Notes: generated by a model not told the origin, from the sequence alone. A stretch of 64,000 nucleotides of DNA from Halomonadaceae bacterium T82-2 (GCA_001577635.1 LSBP01000007.1:1-64000); one strand, 5' to 3'; counted from the first letter of the stretch, positions 18,856-30,319 are shown. Numbers and translations: made by a program.

Positions 18856-19946
18856 CAGGAGCCCTCGGGGGTGTCGGCGGGGACGGGGGTCACCCGCTGG
18901 CCGGCCTTGACGAAACCGCCGCCCAGCGTGATCAGCCGCACCGGATCGGGCAGGCCGCCGACCCAGGCGTGCTCGGCATCGGCGCTGATCAGCTCGACGG
19001 GGCGAAAGCGTACGCGATTATCGGCGTCGACGGTCTTCACCCCCAGACGGCCCTGCTCATCGAGCACCAGCCGGGCCGGCGACAGGCGGTGCGCCGGTCG
19101 GGGCGGCAGGGAAAGGGTCAGGGTGGCGCTGGCCCCGGCGACCCGCCAGCCTTCGGGGTTGGGCACGTCGGCTTCCAGGGCGAAGCGCCGAGTGGCCTCG
19201 TCGGCCTCGCTGGCCACGAAGCTGATTCGCCCCTCGAGGTGGCGGCCGTCGAGCAGGGCGAGACGCACGGGCATGCCGGCCGCAATGTCGGCGGCGCGCT
19301 GCTGCGGCAGCCAGGCGGTCGCCTTCAGGTGGCCGACATCCACCAGCCGGCCCAGCGTCTCGCCGACCTCGACGTAGGCCCCGGGGTCGATGTCGAACCG
19401 CTCGAGCGTTCCCGCGAACGGCGCGTCGATGCGGGTATCGGAGAGTGACTCCTGCAGGGTGGCCAGCGTGGCCTGACTGGCGGCCAGCTTGCTCTTCAGC
19501 CGCAGCAGTTCGTTGTTCGAGACCAGCTCGCGCCCGCGCAGCTGGCGCGCGCCCTCCAGCTCGGCGCGGGCCAGCGCCAGATCGGCCCGGGCCTGCTCGA
19601 GGCGGGCGGGCAGGTCGCCGGCGTCGAGGGTCGCCAGACGATCACCGGCGTCGACCCGGTCGCCCTGGGCGTGCGGCAGCGCCTCGACCCGTCCGGCGCG
19701 CCGCGCGCGCAGGACCACGCTGCGGCGAGGCTCGAGCTGGCCTTCCAGAATGACCTGCGGGGCATGGGGTTCGGCGTGTGACAGGCGAACCTCGACGCGG
19801 GGTGCCTCGGCGGTGGTCGTCTCGGTGGCGGAAGCGGGCGGTGTGTCGCGGAAATGCCGGCTGTCTCCGAAGGCGAGCCAGAGCAGCAGACCCAGGCTCA
19901 GCAGCAGCGCCAGCCAGGCGGGAGAGAGCATCGCTCGTATGCGCAT
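18855..19946 (-). CDS. RND efflux periplasmic adaptor (membrane fusion protein)
   Basis: Signal anchor, VVLRARRAGRVEALPHAQGDRVDAGDRLATLD lipoyl-like motif; adjacent to the permease. Confidence 0.92.
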   Translation of the reverse strand: MRIRAMLSPAWLALLLSLGLLLWLAFGDSRHFRDTPPASATETTTAEAPRVEVRLSHAEPHAPQVILEGQLEPRRSVVLRARRAGRVEALPHAQGDRVDAGDRLATLDAGDLPARLEQARADLALARAELEGARQLRGRELVSNNELLRLKSKLAASQATLATLQESLSDTRIDAPFAGTLERFDIDPGAYVEVGETLGRLVDVGHLKATAWLPQQRAADIAAGMPVRLALLDGRHLEGRISFVASEADEATRRFALEADVPNPEGWRVAGASATLTLSLPPRPAHRLSPARLVLDEQGRLGVKTVDADNRVRFRPVELISADAEHAWVGGLPDPVRLITLGGGFVKAGQRVTPVPADTPEGS

Positions 19947-20065
19947 GACGGGATCCTGGTAAGGCCAAGCGGCGGCCACATGACAGACCGCCCCGGCGCG
20001 AACGTCGAGGCGGTCAGTCTAACAGGTGGCGGAAGGCCCGAAAGCCTCCCGCCTGTCGGTAGGGA

Positions 20066-21595
20066 TCAGCAGGCCGGTTCGGCCTCGGCGGGCGCACTGG
20101 CGGCCGTCCGGCGCGTGCGAAGCCCCAGGGCTTCATCACTGGCGGCACGGATGCGGCGCAGCAGGGCGGCATCACCGGCCAGGGCGTCGGCCCGGGCGGG
20201 GACCAGCCGCTGCAGCCGTGCCCGCCACTCGGGCGAGGCGAACTTCTCGGGGAAGCAGCGCTCGACCAGTTCCAGCATGATCGAGGTCGCCGTCGAGGCA
20301 CCCGGGGAGGCGCCGAGCAGCGCGGCCAGCGAGCCGTCGCCGGCGGTGACGATCTCGGTGCCGAACTGCAGGACGCCACCCTTCTGCGGATCCTTCTTGA
20401 TGATCTGCACGCGCTGGCCCGCCACTTCCAGCCGCCAGTCGCCGGGCTCGGCCGACGGGTAGAAGGCGCGCAGCTCCTCGACCCGCTCCTCGTGGGACAG
20501 CCGTACCTGATCGACCAGGTACTTGACCAGGCTGGCGTTGTGGCGGGCCACCGACAGCATGGGGCTGAGGTTGGACTTGCTGACCGACTTGACCAGATCG
20601 AAGACCGAGCCGTTCTTGAGGAACTTGGTGGTGAAACCGGCGAAGGGGCCGAACAGCAGCGAGGGCTTGCCATTGACGTGGCGCCGGTCGAGGTGCGGGA
20701 CCGACATCGGCGGGGCCCCGATGGCGGCCTTGCTGTAGACCTTGGCCTGGTGACGCGAGACGATCTCCGGGTCGTCGCAGCGCAGCCATTGCCCGCTCAC
20801 CGGGAAACCGGCATAGCCACGTCCTTCGGGGATGCCGCTCTTCTGCAGCAGGCGCAGCGAGGCGCCGCCGGCACCGAGGAACACGAAACGCGAGCGCAGC
20901 TCGCGGCGGTCACCGTTGCCGAGATGAATCGTCAGGGTCCAGGTGCCGTCGGCATTGCGCTCGAGGTTCTTGATGGTCTGGCCGGTGCTGACGCGCACCC
21001 GGTCGTTGTCCACGGCATGCAGGCGTGCCAGCAGCTGGTCGGTCAGCGCACCGAAGTTGACATCGGTGCCGCCCTCGGCCCAGGTGGCCGCCACCGGTTC
21101 TGCCGGGTCGCGGTCGGCCATCAGCAGCGGCGCCCACTCGGCGATGGTGCGGGCGTCCTGCGTGTAGTGCATGCCCTCGAAGCAGTGGTGCTGGGTCAGC
21201 GTCTCGTGGCGGGTCCGCAAGAAGCGCACGTTGTCCTCGCCACGCACGAAGCTCATGTGCGGGACAGGGGTGAGGAAGCCGGCGGGGTCGCCGAGATTGC
21301 CCTGCGAGGCGAGGTGGCTCCAGAACTGCTTGGATTCCTCGAAGAGGGTGTTGATGCGAATGGCCTTGGCAATGTCGACATCGCCATCGGCGGTCTCGGG
21401 CGTGTAGTTGAGTTCGCAGAGGCCGGCGTGGCCGGTTCCGGCGTTGTTCCAGGCGAACGAACTCTCGCTGGCCGTGGAGTCGAGTCGCTCGATGATCTCG
21501 ATGCGGGCGTCGGGCTCCAGCTCGTGAAGGAGTGTCGCCAGCGTCGCGCTCATGACACCGGCCCCTACCAGTACGCAATCAACCGTCTCGTCCAT
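20066..21595 (-). CDS. mqo: malate:quinone oxidoreductase
   Basis: [37 protein letters not shown] motif; full-length 509 aa. Confidence 0.96.
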   Translation of the reverse strand: MDETVDCVLVGAGVMSATLATLLHELEPDARIEIIERLDSTASESSFAWNNAGTGHAGLCELNYTPETADGDVDIAKAIRINTLFEESKQFWSHLASQGNLGDPAGFLTPVPHMSFVRGEDNVRFLRTRHETLTQHHCFEGMHYTQDARTIAEWAPLLMADRDPAEPVAATWAEGGTDVNFGALTDQLLARLHAVDNDRVRVSTGQTIKNLERNADGTWTLTIHLGNGDRRELRSRFVFLGAGGASLRLLQKSGIPEGRGYAGFPVSGQWLRCDDPEIVSRHQAKVYSKAAIGAPPMSVPHLDRRHVNGKPSLLFGPFAGFTTKFLKNGSVFDLVKSVSKSNLSPMLSVARHNASLVKYLVDQVRLSHEERVEELRAFYPSAEPGDWRLEVAGQRVQIIKKDPQKGGVLQFGTEIVTAGDGSLAALLGASPGASTATSIMLELVERCFPEKFASPEWRARLQRLVPARADALAGDAALLRRIRAASDEALGLRTRRTAASAPAEAEPAC

Positions 21596-21631
21596 AGTGG
21601 ATATCAGCCCTTTGGCGATTCAGATGACGGG

Positions 21632-21640
21632 ATTATATCA
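21632..21640 (-). promoter_or_regulatory. extended -10 promoter element for mqo
   Basis: Minus strand TGATATAAT (TGN plus perfect TATAAT) about 37 nt upstream of the start codon. Confidence 0.5.
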
Positions 21641-21812
21641 TATTGCAATGCAAAAACGACCGGCGCAGAAGGGATGTATTATGCTGGGAGGCCTTTCCAT
21701 AAGGGAAAGGTTTGTTCGGGATGAGCGAAGAAGCCCGTCTTCCCAGGCACTTATATTTAGTCTGCGAACATTTTGCGCGTAGTCCTGCGCCGGGTTTCAG
21801 GAGCATTTTCAG

Positions 21813-22466
21813 TCATCGCAGGCTGATGATCCGCCAGCCCCGCTCCCGGGCGACCTCGGCGAGGGCGGCATCGGGGTCGACGGCGACGGGGTGATCGACG
21901 CGCTCCAGCAGGGGGATGTCGTTGTGCGAGTCGCTGTAGAACCAGGCGTCGTCCAGGGTGACGTCGCGGGTGGCCAGCCACTGCTCGAGCCGGGTGATCT
22001 TGCCTTCGCGGAAGCTGGGCACGCCGCTCACGCGGCCGGTATAGCGTCCCCCGGCGGTTTCCGGTTCGACGGCGATCAGCTCGTCGACGCCCAGGCGGCG
22101 GGCGATGGGGCCGGTGATGAAGCGGTTGGTGGCGGTGATGATCAGCAGGGTGTCGCCCCGTGCCCGATGGCGGGCCAGCAGTTCCTCGCCCCGGGGCAGG
22201 ATGTGCGGTTCGATCTTGCTGGCCATGAACTGCTGGTGCCAGGCGGCCAGCTGCTCCGGACTGTGCTCGGCCAGCGGCTTGAGCGCCAGGGCCAGGTAGG
22301 CGTGGATGTCCAGGGTGCCTTCCTGATAGGCCGCCAGGAAGCGTTCGTTGGCCTCGCGGTAGCTGATCGGGTCCACGGCGCCCTGTTCCACCAGGAACTC
22401 GCCCCAGGCATGGTCGCTGTCGATGCCCAGCAGCGTATTGTCGAGATCGAAGATGGCCAGGCTCAA
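21813..22466 (-). CDS. HAD-IB family hydrolase (SerB-like)
   Basis: [46 protein letters not shown]. Confidence 0.9.
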   Translation of the reverse strand: MSLAIFDLDNTLLGIDSDHAWGEFLVEQGAVDPISYREANERFLAAYQEGTLDIHAYLALALKPLAEHSPEQLAAWHQQFMASKIEPHILPRGEELLARHRARGDTLLIITATNRFITGPIARRLGVDELIAVEPETAGGRYTGRVSGVPSFREGKITRLEQWLATRDVTLDDAWFYSDSHNDIPLLERVDHPVAVDPDAALAEVARERGWRIISLR

Positions 22467-22640
22467 TGCGCTCTCCTCAGGTCTGGTTGGTCGCTCATCG
22501 GGCGGGTGGCGAAAAGGCGGCGGCGATTATTGCAGAACTCCGACAGGCTTGCACATCGCGGCGCCGCCAAGCGTGTATTGATGCGCTTTCAGCGTTTGTG
22601 GAAGAATGGCAGCAATACTGGATTTCATAAGGTGAAGCCC

Positions 22641-23132
22641 GTGATCGACGCTGACGGCTTCCGCCCCAATGTTGGCATCATCATCGCCAACCCGGAGGGC
22701 CAGCTGCTGTGGGCGCGTCGGGTGGGGCAGAACGCATGGCAATTCCCTCAGGGGGGCATCAAGGCCTACGAGACACCGCAGCAGGCGCTCTATCGCGAGC
22801 TGGAAGAGGAAATCGGCCTCACGCCCGATGACGTCGAGGTGCTGGCCTGTACCCGAGGGTGGTTGCGCTATCGTCTACCCCGACGCATGGTCCGTACCCA
22901 ATCGCGTCCGGTGTGCATCGGTCAGAAGCAGAAGTGGTTTCTGCTCAAGATCCGCTGTCAGGACAACCGCATCTGCATGGATACCACGGCCAAGCCGGAG
23001 TTCGATGGCTGGCGCTGGGTCAGCTACTGGTATCCGCTGGGGCAGGTCGTGCCCTTCAAGCGCGAGGTCTATCGGCGCGCGCTGCGCGAACTCGCGCCCC
23101 GGGTGCAGCGCCTGGCCCGGGGGGGCGGCTGA
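22641..23132 (+). CDS. rppH: RNA pyrophosphohydrolase
   Basis: [27 protein letters not shown]...[23 protein letters not shown] Nudix box; GTG start. Confidence 0.95.
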   Translation: MIDADGFRPNVGIIIANPEGQLLWARRVGQNAWQFPQGGIKAYETPQQALYRELEEEIGLTPDDVEVLACTRGWLRYRLPRRMVRTQSRPVCIGQKQKWFLLKIRCQDNRICMDTTAKPEFDGWRWVSYWYPLGQVVPFKREVYRRALRELAPRVQRLARGGG

Positions 23133-23165
23133 CATGCGGCCGCTGTCACACCGACAACAAGAAGA

Positions 23166-25445
23166 ATGCTCATGCTCGATGTACTACGTCGTATCGTCCA
23201 GGAGGTAAACGGCGCGCGCAGCCTGGATGCCGCGTTGGCCACCATGGTCCGGCGGATCCGCAAGGCCATGCATACCGACGTGTGCTCCATCTACCTCTTC
23301 GACGCCGCTCAGGACCGCCTGGTCCTGATGAATACCATCGGCCTGCGCAGTCAGGCCGTTGGGCATGTCAGCCTGCGCCTGGGAGAGGGCCTGGTGGGCC
23401 TGGTCGGCCAGCGCGAGGAACCGCTCAACCTCGAGGACGCCCCGTCCCATCCCGGTTTCCGCTATTTCGAGGAAACCGGCGAGGAGCGCTTTTCCAGCTT
23501 TCTGGGGGTGCCGGTCATCCACCAGCGCCGGACGCTGGGCGTGCTGGTGGTGCAGCAGCAGGAAAAGCGTCGTTACGACGAGGGCGACGAGGCCTTTCTG
23601 GTGACCATGGCGGCCCAGCTGGCCGGGGTGCTGGCGCATGCCCTGGCGACCGGCACGCTCAACCGGCCGACCCGCACTCCCGGCATGGCGACCTTCACCG
23701 GCGTGGCGGCCTCGCCCGGCATGGTGATCGGCGAGGCGCGGGTGATCGCGCCGCCGGCCGACCTGGACAGCGTGCCGGACCTGGTACCCACGGATACCGA
23801 CTATGAGATCCGCCGTCTGGGCGAGGCGATCGAGCGGGTGCGCGGCGAAATTCGTGCGGCGGGCGCGCGCCTGTCGAGCCGTATTCCCAGCCAGGAGCTG
23901 GCGCTGTTCGATGTCTACGAGCAGATGCTGGCGGATGCCGCCCTCGGTCAGGAGGTGGAGAAGCGCATCCGCGAAGGGCAGTGGGCGCCGGGCGCACTGG
24001 CCGACGTGGTGCGCCGGCATGCTCAGTATCTCGAGCGGGTCGACGATGACTACCTGCGCGAGCGGGCGGCCGATGTCCGTGATCTGGGACGGCGGGTGCT
24101 GGCCCACCTGCAGCAGGAGACCAGCGACGGGCCCCACGAATACCCCGAACAGTGCATCCTGGTCGGCGACGAACTGAGCGTGACCATGCTCGGCGAGGTA
24201 CCCCGCGAGCGCCTGGCCGGGCTGGTGTCGCTGAAGGGCTCGAGCACCTCGCACGTGGCGATTCTGGCGCGGGCCATGGGCATTCCCACGGTGCTGGGCA
24301 TGGTCGACCTGCCGTTGCCCAGGCTCAACGGGGCGCCGGTGATTCTCGACGGGCATCGCGGACGGCTGTTCGTGCGCCCCGAAGAGGATCTGATCGGACA
24401 TTACCGCAAGCTGATCGACGAGGAGCGGGCGCTGGCCGAGGTGCTCGAGCACGAGCAGCATCTGCCGAGCGTCACGCCGGATGGACACACCATGCCGCTG
24501 ATGGTCAACACCGGACTGGCGGTCGACGCGGTGGCATCGCTCAAGCCGCGCATCGCCGGGGTCGGACTGTATCGCACCGAAGTGCCCTTCATGATCACCG
24601 AGCGCTTCCCCGGGGAGCAGGAGCAGTCGCGACTCTATCGCGACCAGCTCGAGGGCTTCGCGCCGCTGCCGGTAGTGATGCGCACGCTGGACATCGGTGG
24701 CGACAAGGATCTGCCGTACTTCCCCATCCACGAGGCCAATCCCTTCCTCGGCTGGCGGGGGATCCGGGTGACGCTCGACCACCCCGAGGTGCTGATGGTG
24801 CAGTTGCGCGCCATGCTGCGCGCCTCCGTCGGGCTGGACAACCTGCGCATCATGCTGCCGATGATCACCAACGTCGACGAGGTCGACATGGCCCTGCGGC
24901 TGCTTGATCGGGCGCTCAAGGAGCTCAACGAGGAGGGGGTGTCGATCCGGCGGCCCGAGGTCGGGGTGATGATCGAGGTGCCGGCGACCCTCTACCAGCT
25001 GGGCGCGCTGGCCGAACGGGTCGACTTCTTCTCGGTAGGCAGCAACGACCTGACCCAGTATCTGCTGGCGGTGGACCGCAACAACCCGCGAGTGGCCGAC
25101 CTCTACGATGCCTGCCATCCCGCGGTGCTGTCGGCGCTGGCGCAGCTGGCGGCGGAATCCCGGCGCCTCGAGATGCCGGCCACCGTGTGCGGCGAACTGG
25201 CCGGTGACCCGTGCGGGGCGCTGCTGCTGACCGGCATGGGCTTCGTCGGGCTGTCGATGAACGCCCCCAGCCTGCCCCGGGTGCGGGCGGCCATCCGGCG
25301 GGTGCCGCTGTCCGATGCCCAGGCGCTGGTCGACGAGACCCTGGGCCTGCCGACCGCCAGGGCGGTGCGCGCCCACCTGATCGAGCGCTTCGCCCAGTGG
25401 CAGTTGACGCATCTGCTGCCGCCGCGCGACGAACAAGAACGCTGA
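23166..25445 (+). CDS. ptsP: PTS-Ntr enzyme I (GAF domain PEP-protein phosphotransferase)
   Basis: N-terminal GAF followed by enzyme I motifs GSSTSHVAILARAMGIPTV and FSVGSNDLTQYLLAVDRN. Confidence 0.96.
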   Translation: MLMLDVLRRIVQEVNGARSLDAALATMVRRIRKAMHTDVCSIYLFDAAQDRLVLMNTIGLRSQAVGHVSLRLGEGLVGLVGQREEPLNLEDAPSHPGFRYFEETGEERFSSFLGVPVIHQRRTLGVLVVQQQEKRRYDEGDEAFLVTMAAQLAGVLAHALATGTLNRPTRTPGMATFTGVAASPGMVIGEARVIAPPADLDSVPDLVPTDTDYEIRRLGEAIERVRGEIRAAGARLSSRIPSQELALFDVYEQMLADAALGQEVEKRIREGQWAPGALADVVRRHAQYLERVDDDYLRERAADVRDLGRRVLAHLQQETSDGPHEYPEQCILVGDELSVTMLGEVPRERLAGLVSLKGSSTSHVAILARAMGIPTVLGMVDLPLPRLNGAPVILDGHRGRLFVRPEEDLIGHYRKLIDEERALAEVLEHEQHLPSVTPDGHTMPLMVNTGLAVDAVASLKPRIAGVGLYRTEVPFMITERFPGEQEQSRLYRDQLEGFAPLPVVMRTLDIGGDKDLPYFPIHEANPFLGWRGIRVTLDHPEVLMVQLRAMLRASVGLDNLRIMLPMITNVDEVDMALRLLDRALKELNEEGVSIRRPEVGVMIEVPATLYQLGALAERVDFFSVGSNDLTQYLLAVDRNNPRVADLYDACHPAVLSALAQLAAESRRLEMPATVCGELAGDPCGALLLTGMGFVGLSMNAPSLPRVRAAIRRVPLSDAQALVDETLGLPTARAVRAHLIERFAQWQLTHLLPPRDEQER

Positions 25446-25460
25446 GCCGACGTGCCGGGG

Positions 25461-26255
25461 CTACCGGGCGCGGTGCAGTCGCTCGGTGGGCAGGTGCTCG
25501 GTGTGGGTGTCTTCCTCGCGCCCCAGGGGGCCGAAACGACGCTCGACCAGCGTCAGCTCGCCCGTGGCGCGCCATTCCACCAGCGTCGTGGCGCGCGTGC
25601 CGTAATCGCGGCCGAGGATGAAGGGCGCCGACAGCCAGCGTTCCCGCTCCAGCCCCACGCCGGTGTCCGGCAGTTCGGCGTCCGGTGCCTGGCGGGTATC
25701 GGCCATCAATGCCCAGGCCCGGTGTTGAAACGTCTCCCACGGGGCGTCGTGCAGGGCGCTCACTCCGTGCCGCACGCGGCACAGCTTGGGCCAGGGGGTG
25801 TCGAGACTGGCGTTGGAGACGCCGTGCACGCCGGGCGCCACGCGCTGCAGGCGCGTTTCGTGACGGCCGTGGTGCACATGCCAGAGCGTCTCGCCGTCGC
25901 TGACCAGCAGGTTGAAGCCGGCGTAGGCCCCGGCCTCGTGATCGGCCAGGCGTGACAGCCAGGCCGGCAGGGACGGGCTTTCCAGTGCCTCCCGCACCAG
26001 ATGTCCGCGGCTGGGGGCATTCGGCGGCGGGGAAAACCCCGGATCCCGGACATTGGTCAAGGCCGCCAGACGCCCGCCGACCCGAGCCGCCAGCCAGGTA
26101 CCGCCGGCTTCCAGGTCACGGCCGCCGACGATGCCCGGGGCGTCCTCCCAGGGGGCCAGCGGCGCGCTGGGGCGATCGTGGCGTTCATCGCGGTTGGCTG
26201 CCAGACGCAAGGGCACGGCGTCGCGCGGACGCCAGTCGAGTACGATCAGGCACAT
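25461..26255 (-). CDS. NRDE-family protein (TANGO2-like)
   Basis: MCLIVLDWRPRDAVPLRLAANRDERHDRPSAPL; NRDE motif. Confidence 0.9.
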   Translation of the reverse strand: MCLIVLDWRPRDAVPLRLAANRDERHDRPSAPLAPWEDAPGIVGGRDLEAGGTWLAARVGGRLAALTNVRDPGFSPPPNAPSRGHLVREALESPSLPAWLSRLADHEAGAYAGFNLLVSDGETLWHVHHGRHETRLQRVAPGVHGVSNASLDTPWPKLCRVRHGVSALHDAPWETFQHRAWALMADTRQAPDAELPDTGVGLERERWLSAPFILGRDYGTRATTLVEWRATGELTLVERRFGPLGREEDTHTEHLPTERLHRAR

Positions 26256-26340
26256 GGCATCTCTCTTTGAAGGCTCGGGGTCATGACAGCCCGGTGATCG
26301 GCAACGTAAACTCGGACCATTGTCGACGGCAGGGAAGCGG

Positions 26341-27324
26341 ATGCAAGACCTCGAAGCGGACCGCAGGCAACAGCGATGCGCCGGTCGTCGCCCCTGGTGG
26401 CCGGGGGCGGCGTGGGCCCTGTCGTGCCTGCTGGGGGCGCTGGGCGTGGCGCGTTTCCTGCCGGTCTCGACACTCTGGGTCGTCATCGTCGGCGGATGGG
26501 TCTGGCTGGTGGGCGGCCTGTTGCTGATGCTGGGCTTCTGCGGGCTGCCGCGTGAGCACTGCCGGGTCGTGATGGGACGGCGATTGCGACGCCTGGCCGA
26601 CGTGCTCGAGAGGGCGGAGCGTCCCTCGGGCCTGGCGTCCGAAAAGCCGGGCGGGGCGCCGGCCGATGCGACTCGGCCGCGTGGCGGTGTTGCGCATCGC
26701 CGAATGCTGCAACAGTGCGTCCGGGAGCGGGATCGGGCCCGCGAAGAGGCGGAACTGCTGATGCGTTACCTGCGTCAGGTGCGTCGCGAGCTGGAAGCGC
26801 TGGAAGGGTGGTCGCCGGAGGTGGAAGCCGGGGCGGAGCGTCGCCTCGCGGACGTGCTGGCGTTGCTGCGGCAGTTCGATGGGCCGGACGGCCCGCGCGA
26901 ACTGGCCCGCACGGATGGCGAGCCGCCGCGGGTGCTGATCGTCGACGACGGTCCCGTGAATGCGGCGCTGGCCCGGCGCGTGCTGGGCGCGGAAGGCTTG
27001 CAGGTCGATATCACCGCCGATGGCGAGGCGGCCCTGGCCCTGATGCAGCAGCACGATTACGCCCTGGTATTCATGGACATCTTCATGCCCACGCTCGACG
27101 GGGTGGAGACCAGCCGCCGCTGGCGCGCGCTGGAGCGCGAACGCCGGGCGGTGCCGAGCATCCTGATCGCGCTGACGGCCAATGCCAGCGAGGCGGATCG
27201 CCAACGCTTCTTCGCCGCCGGCATGGATGATTACCTCGCCAAGCCGTATCGTCCCCAGGCGCTGGTCGAGCGTGTGCATCGCTGGCTGCCCGGCCGATGG
27301 CCGCACGATCCCAGCGTTCCATGA
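26341..27324 (+). CDS. membrane-anchored response regulator receiver domain protein
   Basis: Two N-terminal TM segments, coiled coil, C-terminal REC (VLIVDDGPVNAAL, VFMDIFMPTLDG, ALTANA, AKPY); RBS gggaag. Confidence 0.85.
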   Translation: MQDLEADRRQQRCAGRRPWWPGAAWALSCLLGALGVARFLPVSTLWVVIVGGWVWLVGGLLLMLGFCGLPREHCRVVMGRRLRRLADVLERAERPSGLASEKPGGAPADATRPRGGVAHRRMLQQCVRERDRAREEAELLMRYLRQVRRELEALEGWSPEVEAGAERRLADVLALLRQFDGPDGPRELARTDGEPPRVLIVDDGPVNAALARRVLGAEGLQVDITADGEAALALMQQHDYALVFMDIFMPTLDGVETSRRWRALERERRAVPSILIALTANASEADRQRFFAAGMDDYLAKPYRPQALVERVHRWLPGRWPHDPSVP

Positions 27325-27354
27325 TCCCCTTTTCACCCTTGTTCAGGAATCATC

Positions 27355-28155
27355 ATGCTTGAGTATCCGCAAATCGATCCCATCGCTGTGGCGCTGGGTC
27401 CGCTGAAGGTCCACTGGTACGGGCTGATGTATGTGGTGGGGTTCGTCGGCGCCTGGTGGCTGGGACGGCGGCGTGCCGCCCGGGTCGGCCTGACCGCCGA
27501 TGATATCGGTGACTTGCTGTTCTATGGCGCGCTGGGGGTCGTGCTGGGCGGCCGCCTGGGCTATGTGCTGTTCTACGGCTTCGAGCGGCTGGCCAGCGAC
27601 CCCCTGTGGATCTTCCAGGTCTGGGATGGCGGCATGAGCTTCCATGGCGGGCTGCTCGGGGTGCTGATCGCCGCGGCGCTGTTTGCCCGCAAGCATCGCC
27701 TGGCGTTCTTCCAGCTCACCGATTTCATCGCGCCGCTGGTACCGATCGGTCTGGGGGCCGGGCGCATCGGCAACTTCATCAACGCCGAGCTGCCGGGTCG
27801 GGTCAGCGATGTGCCCTGGGCGATGGTGTTTCCCGGCGGTACCCAGCCGCGCCACCCCTCGTCGCTCTACGAGTTCGCGCTGGAAGGCGTCGTGCTGTTC
27901 ACCGTGCTCTGGCTGGTGTCGCACCAGCCGCGTCGGCGGGGTATGATATCCGGCCTTTTTCTGCTGCTCTATGCCCTGTTCCGCTTCGGCGTGGAATTCG
28001 TGCGCCAGCCGGACCCGCAGCTCGGGTTCATCGCCTTCGGCTGGCTGACCATGGGGCAGCTGCTGACCGTGCCGATGGCGCTGGCCGGCATCGCACTGAT
28101 GCTGTGGTCGCGGCGTCAGCCGGTGGATGGGGCCGCAACCCCGCAGCCGGCCTGA
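27355..28155 (+). CDS. lgt: prolipoprotein diacylglyceryl transferase
   Basis: [14 protein letters not shown] Lgt signature; synteny with thyA. Confidence 0.96.
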   Translation: MLEYPQIDPIAVALGPLKVHWYGLMYVVGFVGAWWLGRRRAARVGLTADDIGDLLFYGALGVVLGGRLGYVLFYGFERLASDPLWIFQVWDGGMSFHGGLLGVLIAAALFARKHRLAFFQLTDFIAPLVPIGLGAGRIGNFINAELPGRVSDVPWAMVFPGGTQPRHPSSLYEFALEGVVLFTVLWLVSHQPRRRGMISGLFLLLYALFRFGVEFVRQPDPQLGFIAFGWLTMGQLLTVPMALAGIALMLWSRRQPVDGAATPQPA

Positions 28156-28204
28156 GCGGCGTGTCACGCCGACATTCGATTTTTCTGGTGAGTATTCCCT
28201 CGAC

Positions 28205-28999
28205 ATGCAGCCCTATCTCGACCTGATGCGCCGCGTGCTGGACAGCGGCGTGAAAAAAGACGACCGCACCGGCACCGGCACCCTCAGCGTATTCGGCCAT
28301 CAGATGCGCTTCGACCTGGCCGACGGCTTCCCGCTGGTGACCACCAAGAAGCTGCATCTGCGCTCGATCATCCACGAGCTGCTGTGGTTTCTGCGTGGCG
28401 ACACCAATATCGCCTATCTCAAGGCACATGGAGTACGCATCTGGGACGAGTGGGCCGACGAGAACGGCGAGCTGGGGCCGGTTTACGGCTACCAGTGGCG
28501 CAGCTGGCCGCGGCCCGACGGCGGTCACGTCGACCAGATCGCCAATGTGGTCGAGCAGATTCGTCGCAATCCCGACTCGCGGCGACTGATCGTCTCGGCC
28601 TGGAATCCGGCGCAGGTCGACGAGATGCAGTTGCCGCCGTGCCACGCCCTGTTCCAGTTCTACGTCGCCGAGGGGCGGCTGTCCTGCCAGCTCTACCAGC
28701 GCAGCGCCGACATCTTCCTCGGCGTGCCGTTCAACATCGCCAGCTACGCGCTGCTCACGCAGATGATTGCGCAGGTCTGCGACCTGGCGCCCGGCGAGTT
28801 CATCCATACCCTGGGCGATGCCCACCTCTACCTCAACCATCTCGATCAGGCCCGCGAGCAGCTGACCCGAGCGCCGCGCCCGCTGCCGCGACTGGTGCTC
28901 GATCCGACGGTCGATGACCTGTTTGCCTTCCGTTTCGAGCACATCGCCATCGAGGGGTATGATCCGCATCCCCACATCAAGGCACCGGTGGCCGTATGA
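28205..28999 (+). CDS. thyA: thymidylate synthase
   Basis: 264 aa; [35 protein letters not shown]. Confidence 0.97.
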   Translation: MQPYLDLMRRVLDSGVKKDDRTGTGTLSVFGHQMRFDLADGFPLVTTKKLHLRSIIHELLWFLRGDTNIAYLKAHGVRIWDEWADENGELGPVYGYQWRSWPRPDGGHVDQIANVVEQIRRNPDSRRLIVSAWNPAQVDEMQLPPCHALFQFYVAEGRLSCQLYQRSADIFLGVPFNIASYALLTQMIAQVCDLAPGEFIHTLGDAHLYLNHLDQAREQLTRAPRPLPRLVLDPTVDDLFAFRFEHIAIEGYDPHPHIKAPVAV

Positions 29000-29565
29000 A
29001 CGAATCGCAACCCCTCGACGCCCGGCACGAGACGCTGGTGCCGGTCGCCATGATCGCTGCCGTGTCACGCAACGGCGTGATCGGCGTGGACAATCAGCTG
29101 CCCTGGTACCTGCCGGAAGACCTCAAGTTCTTCAAGCGCATGACCCAGGGCAAGCCGCTGGTCATGGGGCGCAAGACCTTCGCCTCCATCGGCCGGGCGC
29201 TGCCGGGGCGGCTCAATATCGTCGTCACCCGCGACCCGGACTTCCGGGCCGAGGGCGTTCGCGTCTGCCACGACCTAGTCGAGGCGCTGTCGCTGGCCGA
29301 CGACCAGGCGCTGATCGATGGCGTCGAGGAAATCATGGTCATGGGCGGCGGCGAGATCTACGCCCAGGCCATGCCGTGGGCCTCGCGGCTGTATGTCACC
29401 GAGGTCGACCGGGAGGTGACCGGCGATGCCCGCTTCCCCGACATCGACCCGACGCTGTGGGAAGAGGCGCAGCGACAGCCCGGCGAGCACAGCGGCGAGG
29501 CCGACCAGCCGGGGTACGCCTTCGTGGTCTACCGCCGCCGGCAGGCGGGCTCCGACGACGCCTGA
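28996..29565 (+). CDS. folA: dihydrofolate reductase
   Basis: [36 protein letters not shown]. Confidence 0.96.
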   Translation: MNESQPLDARHETLVPVAMIAAVSRNGVIGVDNQLPWYLPEDLKFFKRMTQGKPLVMGRKTFASIGRALPGRLNIVVTRDPDFRAEGVRVCHDLVEALSLADDQALIDGVEEIMVMGGGEIYAQAMPWASRLYVTEVDREVTGDARFPDIDPTLWEEAQRQPGEHSGEADQPGYAFVVYRRRQAGSDDA

Positions 29566-29668
29566 GCCCGGTTGCCAAGGGCCGCGGGGTGACACAGACT
29601 GGGTGCAGGGTCGTTCACGGGGTGCCGTGACGGGATCGAGGGGTCGAGCCAGGGGAGAGCGTGCCTTG

Positions 29669-30319
29669 TTGTCGGAACGCACGGGAGCACTATTCGAGCG
29701 ACTGGAACGTCAGGCCGGTGACGCGGTGGCGGAAGTGGCGCGTCTGCGCGCGCACCTGCGTCGGCTGGAAGCGGAAAACGCCCGGCTGCGCGAGGCTCTG
29801 AGTCGCGTGGAGGAGGGCATCGCCGCAGCCAGCGAGTCGGCTGCCGCATCGCGCCAGGCCGTTTCCGAAAGCCACGACCGGCACACGGCGACAGCCGTTC
29901 CCGCGGCAGGGCCATCCACCCATCTCGTGGACTCCGAGCCCCCCCCTTCGCCCCGTGCCCTGTTGAATCAATGGTACCAACGCTATCCGCAGGCCTTCTT
30001 CAAGGGGCACACCCGGCCCTTGAAGGTCGGCATCCATCAGGACCTGCTTGCCCGTGAGCCGTGGCCGGAGAAACTCGTTCGGCGCGCGCTGGCCTGCTAT
30101 GTGCACCTGCCGCGCTATCTCAAGGCCGTGCGAGCCGGGGCCGAGCGGGTCGACCTCGACGGCCGGGCGGCCGGTGCCGTGGGTGACGAGGAGGCCCGGC
30201 ACGCCCGCAGCAAGCTGGACGCCCTGCGCGCCGACAAGGCGGCCGAGCGCGAGGCGCGTCGTCGCGAGCGTCTCGATCGCAAGCTCGGCGATCTGCTGGC
30301 CAAGCACCATTCGTCGTGA
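29669..30319 (+). CDS. ProQ/FinO-domain RNA chaperone with N-terminal coiled coil
   Basis: LLNQWYQRYPQAFFKGHTRPLKVGIHQDLL ProQ/FinO core; TTG start (29666 or 29669) after aggggagag RBS. Confidence 0.8.
   Translation: MSERTGALFERLERQAGDAVAEVARLRAHLRRLEAENARLREALSRVEEGIAAASESAAASRQAVSESHDRHTATAVPAAGPSTHLVDSEPPPSPRALLNQWYQRYPQAFFKGHTRPLKVGIHQDLLAREPWPEKLVRRALACYVHLPRYLKAVRAGAERVDLDGRAAGAVGDEEARHARSKLDALRADKAAEREARRRERLDRKLGDLLAKHHSS

Noticed and set aside
21691-21715. CCTTTCC-ataag-GGAAAGG hairpin followed by TTTGTTC between mqo and the HAD gene
   Set aside because: Terminator-like only on the + strand, where no upstream + gene exists; both neighbours are on the minus strand. Too little to call an RNA.
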